From contig NZ_CP071448.1 of assembly GCF_017352115.1 (NCBI RefSeq), positions 1,178,001 to 1,242,000 on the forward strand: a stretch of DNA of 64,000 nt, read 5' to 3'. The position numbers and the translations under genes are program-made. The notes under the pieces were generated by a model. It was not told the origin of the DNA, made no database searches, and saw only the letters and a list, made by a program, of their open reading frames with translations. This stretch comes from Flavobacterium endoglycinae (GTDB lineage Bacteria; Bacteroidota; Bacteroidia; Flavobacteriales; Flavobacteriaceae). Shown here piece by piece: positions 60,654-64,000 of this stretch. Numbering within the stretch: the first letter of the stretch is position 1; the number at the start of each line of letters is the position of its first letter.

Positions 60654-62252
60654 TTATTTAGTATCCCACCAAAGTCTTGTTCCTCCTGAATCAGGTCCTC
60701 CAAGTTTTGAAATACCATCTGTAACAGCGTCTTTGTTTGAAGAATATTCGTTTGTTGTGTAGATAATTCTTTTCATTAAACTTTTTCCAACTCCTGCATC
60801 GTTATTATCTGTATTTAATGGCGGATAAATCACTTTTGCATCGCTTCTTCTTAAATCAGCCCAAGCTTCCCAAGATTCAGGGAAAATTGCTAAATATTTT
60901 TGAACTGCGATCTGCGTACGTTGATTAGCTTCTGTTCCAGACCATGCAACAGGTAATTTAACTGGAATATCTAATAAATCTAAGTTTGGATAAACCGTTA
61001 AAACGTTTGGTAAAGTTGGTAAAGTCGATCCTGAAATATAAGCATTGATTGCAGCCGTATCAGTAATTCCCCATTGTTGTAAAGACAATCTAATACCTGT
61101 TTCATAAAGAGACTGAGCGCTTCCACCCATGTTCCATCCGTTTAAAGCTCCTTCTGCTCTGCTTAAGTAATTTTCAGAAGCCATGAAAACTTCGATATTT
61201 TTACTTTCACTAAGTGTATTTGCTGCTCCATTACCCATAATGTCGTTATTGAAAGCAGAAAATTTAGTTGTTCCAAATTGATCTTCTAAACCTCCAACTG
61301 GTTGTCCTCTATACACTTTTGTTTGAGCTGCTGCATCAAGAGGTGCAAACCATTTTTCTAAACGAGGGTCATTGTATCCAACCAAGATACTTTCCATAGA
61401 AGCTGTCATAGTATAACCCCAGCTGTTCACAATCATGTTTAAATTGTTTGGAGTAATATTACTTACTTTGAAGAATGCACTTTGAGCATTAGTTTCCATA
61501 ACTCCAGCTGCTACAGCAGCTTCTGCTTGAGTTTTTGCTTTTGCTGGTTCTTTATCAGAAATTCTTAAAGCTAAACGAAGTCTCATACTGTTTCCAAATA
61601 CTCTCCAGTTTGCTACGTTTCCAGAATACAAACGATCGTTTGGCTGAAATGCTGCTACAGTTGTAAGTGAAGAGCTTTTTAAAGTAGCGTTTGCTTCATC
61701 TAATAATTTGAAGAAATCTTCATAAATAAATTCAACGCTGTCATAAGCAACTTTTTCTTTTCCGTTTCCTGCTTCAGTGTAAGGAATTGGTCCGTATGCA
61801 TCAACCATTTGGTTGTACATGAAAACTTTCCAGATTTTAAGGATTGCTAAAGCTTCAGCATTTCCTTCAGATGCTTTAATCGCATTGTTTAAAGCTGGAA
61901 CAGCAACTGTGTAGAATCTTGTCCATCCACGTCCTTCATATCCATTTACAAATGCATTTCTTTCAGTACCATATCCACAATTTAAGTAGTGGATGAAAGT
62001 TGAAGACAAAATACCCGTCGCGATACCCCATGTTCCTTGATCATCAACTCCAGGAGATGAGTAAGAACCATTGTGAATACCTGCGTAAAGTGCAGATGCG
62101 AATGAAGGCCCTGCTAAAGTAGCATCTAATTGATCTTCAGTCAATGAATTAGGATCTTTGTTTATTTCATCAAAATCGCCGGTACAGCTTGATAAAATAG
62201 AAACTGCCATTAATGCAACTCCTAACGTTTTTATTTTAAAACTATATTTCAT
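60654..62252 (-). CDS. SusD/RagB family nutrient-binding lipoprotein (SusD-like_2)
   Basis: A 532-residue outer-membrane lipoprotein (lipobox SILSSC, then TGDFDEINKDPNSL). The DEINKDPNSLTEDQLDATLA GPSF start, FMYNQMVDAYGPIPYTEA and YLSRAEGALNGW segments, and the C-terminal KYLAIFPESWEAWADLRRSD are typical of the SusD-like_2 branch. That branch often occurs with peptidases or at loci of unknown substrate. It follows the SusC stop by 19 nt and acts as the lid of that transporter. Confidence 0.94.
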   Translation of the reverse strand: MKYSFKIKTLGVALMAVSILSSCTGDFDEINKDPNSLTEDQLDATLAGPSFASALYAGIHNGSYSSPGVDDQGTWGIATGILSSTFIHYLNCGYGTERNAFVNGYEGRGWTRFYTVAVPALNNAIKASEGNAEALAILKIWKVFMYNQMVDAYGPIPYTEAGNGKEKVAYDSVEFIYEDFFKLLDEANATLKSSSLTTVAAFQPNDRLYSGNVANWRVFGNSMRLRLALRISDKEPAKAKTQAEAAVAAGVMETNAQSAFFKVSNITPNNLNMIVNSWGYTMTASMESILVGYNDPRLEKWFAPLDAAAQTKVYRGQPVGGLEDQFGTTKFSAFNNDIMGNGAANTLSESKNIEVFMASENYLSRAEGALNGWNMGGSAQSLYETGIRLSLQQWGITDTAAINAYISGSTLPTLPNVLTVYPNLDLLDIPVKLPVAWSGTEANQRTQIAVQKYLAIFPESWEAWADLRRSDAKVIYPPLNTDNNDAGVGKSLMKRIIYTTNEYSSNKDAVTDGISKLGGPDSGGTRLWWDTK

Positions 62253-62271
62253 GATGTCTCTCTTTATTTAA

Positions 62272-64000
62272 TTAAAATCCAAATTTAACATTAACTCCAT
62301 AATCTCTCGTTGAAGGAATGTTGAAAGATTCTATACCTTGCAGGTTTCCTGTTCCTGCTCCTGCTTCTGGATCAAAATATTTAGCTTTGTTCACGAAGAA
62401 GAATAAATTTCTTCCTACTAATGAGAAGTCAATATTTGTAAATCCTGAATTACCTAATAATCGTTTTGGTAATGAATAACTAAATACAAGCTCTCTTAAT
62501 CTGATGTTTGTAGCATCATAAATAAAAGGTTCTGCAATAGGAGTTCTTTGTCCAATTGCTGTCCAGTATTGTTCAGCTGTAATGCTTGTTGTGTTTGGAG
62601 AATACGTTCCGTTTCCGTTAGAAACAACACCATCTACTACAATTCCGCCTTGTCTTCCTGCTAATGTAATATCACTAACCCCTAAACCAGCTTGTCTAGC
62701 TTGAGTGTATGAAATAACTTCACCACCAATTCTGAAATCAACTAAGAAGCTTAATGAGAAATCTTTGTATTTAAAGCTGTTTCTAAAACCACCTGTCCAG
62801 TCTGGGTTGAAGTTTCCTGCACGAACGTCGAAACCGTTAGTTGCTAATGGAATACCTGCACTGTTTACGATGATATTTCCGTTTGGATCTCTTTGGAAAC
62901 CTTTAATATATAAATCTCCGTATTCACCACCTTGAACAACTTTACTTCTTACTAAACGTCCTTCACCAAGTACTAATTCGTCTCTTCCATCATAAATAGA
63001 TTTTACTTTAGATTTATAAGAAGCGTAGTTTGCTGTAATATCCCAGCTGAAGTTTTCAGTTTGAATAGGAGTTGCAGTAAGTGTAAGCTCGATACCTTTG
63101 TTTTCAATATCACCACCGTTTACAATCGCTCTTGAATAAGAAGAAGATTCTGGAGTGTTGATGTAGAAAATCTGATTGTCAGTTAACGTATTGAAATACG
63201 TGAAATCTAAACCTAAACGGTTGTTGAAGAATCTCACATCAGCACCAAACTCTGTAGAAGAAGAAATCTCTGGTTTTAAGTTTGGATTTGCTTTTGTGCT
63301 TTGTCCGTATAACATACCACCGTTTCCTCCAATGTATGAGAATCTTTGTTGTGTTTGATAAGGATCTGTATCGTTACCCACTTGTGCGTAAGAAGCTCTT
63401 AGTTTTGCAAAACTGATTACTTCAGGTAATGTTACCATATCTGAAATAACTGCAGAAAGACCAAATGATGGATAGAAATAATCGGTTGGTAAAGTAGAAG
63501 ACCAGTCATTTCTAGCGGTAAGGTCTAAGAATAAATAGTTTCTGAAACCAATTTGACCAAATCCGTAAACAGAATTGATTCTTTTTTCTGAAGCTGTAGA
63601 AGTCGATTGAACTGTTTGTACGTTAGCCAATGCGAAGAAGTTTCTTTTACTTAATACACCTCCTGAGTTTAAAGCTGAACTATTTTGCTGTAATGAACTC
63701 GCACCAGCATTAAGTCCGATAGAGAAATCACCAAATTTTTGGTTGTAAGCAAGTAAAGCATCAATGTTTAATTCGCTTACTGTTTCATAAGATTCGCTGT
63801 ATGAACCTAAGTTGCTGTTGAAAGCTGCAGTTGCATATCTGTTTCTTACGTTTTTGTTGGTCATTTGGTCTAAACCTGCTCTACCTTGTAAGCTTAAGTG
63901 TTTGTTAAACTCATATTTAAGAGATGCTAAACCAATAAATCTGTTTCTTTTATCTGAACGAGCATCATCTCTTAAAGCAGACCAGAATGGGTTTCCTCCT
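62272..64000 (-). CDS. SusC/RagA family TonB-linked transporter, cut by the right edge
   Basis: Carboxy-terminal about 576 residues of a SusC-type outer-membrane barrel. The frame stays open past the internal Met at 63864 to the window end (GNPFWSALRDDARSDKRNRF and KYEFNKHLSLQGRAGLDQ), so the true start lies outside. Barrel strands such as RNYLFLDLTARNDWSSTLPT, YPSFGLSAVISDM and ASYAQVGNDTDPYQTQQRF, and the ending TRDYGVNVKFGF, are typical. The plug and TonB-box parts are not in the window. It pairs with the SusD-like_2 protein. Confidence 0.95.
   Translation of the reverse strand, partial: GGNPFWSALRDDARSDKRNRFIGLASLKYEFNKHLSLQGRAGLDQMTNKNVRNRYATAAFNSNLGSYSESYETVSELNIDALLAYNQKFGDFSIGLNAGASSLQQNSSALNSGGVLSKRNFFALANVQTVQSTSTASEKRINSVYGFGQIGFRNYLFLDLTARNDWSSTLPTDYFYPSFGLSAVISDMVTLPEVISFAKLRASYAQVGNDTDPYQTQQRFSYIGGNGGMLYGQSTKANPNLKPEISSSTEFGADVRFFNNRLGLDFTYFNTLTDNQIFYINTPESSSYSRAIVNGGDIENKGIELTLTATPIQTENFSWDITANYASYKSKVKSIYDGRDELVLGEGRLVRSKVVQGGEYGDLYIKGFQRDPNGNIIVNSAGIPLATNGFDVRAGNFNPDWTGGFRNSFKYKDFSLSFLVDFRIGGEVISYTQARQAGLGVSDITLAGRQGGIVVDGVVSNGNGTYSPNTTSITAEQYWTAIGQRTPIAEPFIYDATNIRLRELVFSYSLPKRLLGNSGFTNIDFSLVGRNLFFFVNKAKYFDPEAGAGTGNLQGIESFNIPSTRDYGVNVKFGF

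Noticed and set aside
1..64000. tRNA, rRNA and insertion sequences
   Set aside because: Read through for cloverleaf-like GTTCGA arms, rRNA motifs and transposase-like proteins; none could be supported.

Overview
The window is AT-rich, densely coding DNA from a Bacteroidetes/Flavobacteriia chromosome, most likely a Flavobacterium. The evidence is two SusC/SusD loci, a giant hybrid two-component regulator, lipoproteins with Bacteroidetes-type lipoboxes, almost no Shine-Dalgarno sequences, and promoter boxes of the TAnnTTTG type. I saw no rRNA, tRNA, CRISPR array, integrase, terminase, portal or capsid gene.

Layout. (1) 1-6557: the 3' part of a GH3 glycosidase, then housekeeping genes: an SDR with a divergent HxlR regulator, MgtC, and a second HxlR regulator divergent from an esterase-MFS exporter pair. 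(2) 6574-21654 (minus strand): a polysaccharide utilisation locus. In transcription order it holds the hybrid sensor/regulator, SusC, SusD, GH10 xylanase, PKD lipoprotein, a clan GH-A enzyme and GH2. Transcript-length hairpin repeats lie in its spacers. The content suggests a xylan-type beta-glycan. (3) 21911-55252: a 33-kb locus for a contractile phage-tail-like particle. It encodes sheath, tube, hub, spike, baseplate (gp25, X, J and I types), a terminator-like protein, chaperone-like proteins, four tail fibres, an M15 endolysin, a spanin-like lipoprotein, a holin and an S24 (LexA/CI-like) repressor. There is no head and no recognisable tape measure, so an R-type tailocin or extracellular contractile injection system is the best reading. 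(4) 55379-58341: an MscS-type channel and a small lipoprotein. (5) 58444-64000 (minus strand): a second SusC/SusD locus with a BNR-repeat protein and an M28 aminopeptidase, cut by the right edge.

The tail locus is the part most worth study. Nine transcription units in it, including the divergent effector operon, each start with the same two-part element: CTGAAACTAC (or a near match), then 44-45 nt, then TAnnTTT(A/G)C. No standard -33 box is conserved, so the locus looks like one activator-driven regulon. The S24 repressor gene faces away from a spacer full of ACATAT/ATATGT motifs. An 18-bp perfect palindrome in it overlaps the -7 box of one unit, and a 59-residue HTH protein lies just downstream as a candidate activator.

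The particle appears to carry peptidoglycan-attacking cargo. One candidate is a 1361-residue protein with transglycosylase-like and C39-like cysteine peptidase domains plus a partner lipoprotein. The second is a toxin/immunity island placed after the sheath-tube-chaperone genes, where a tape measure would be expected. That island contains a frameshifted lysozyme-like effector, orphan toxin C-terminal tips each followed by a candidate immunity gene, and a three-copy small protein family. Three tandem tail-fibre units share nearly identical N-termini but have unrelated distal parts. Small proteins with an (M/I)PKIPD motif stand in front of fibres 1 and 3 and in front of the baseplate operon.
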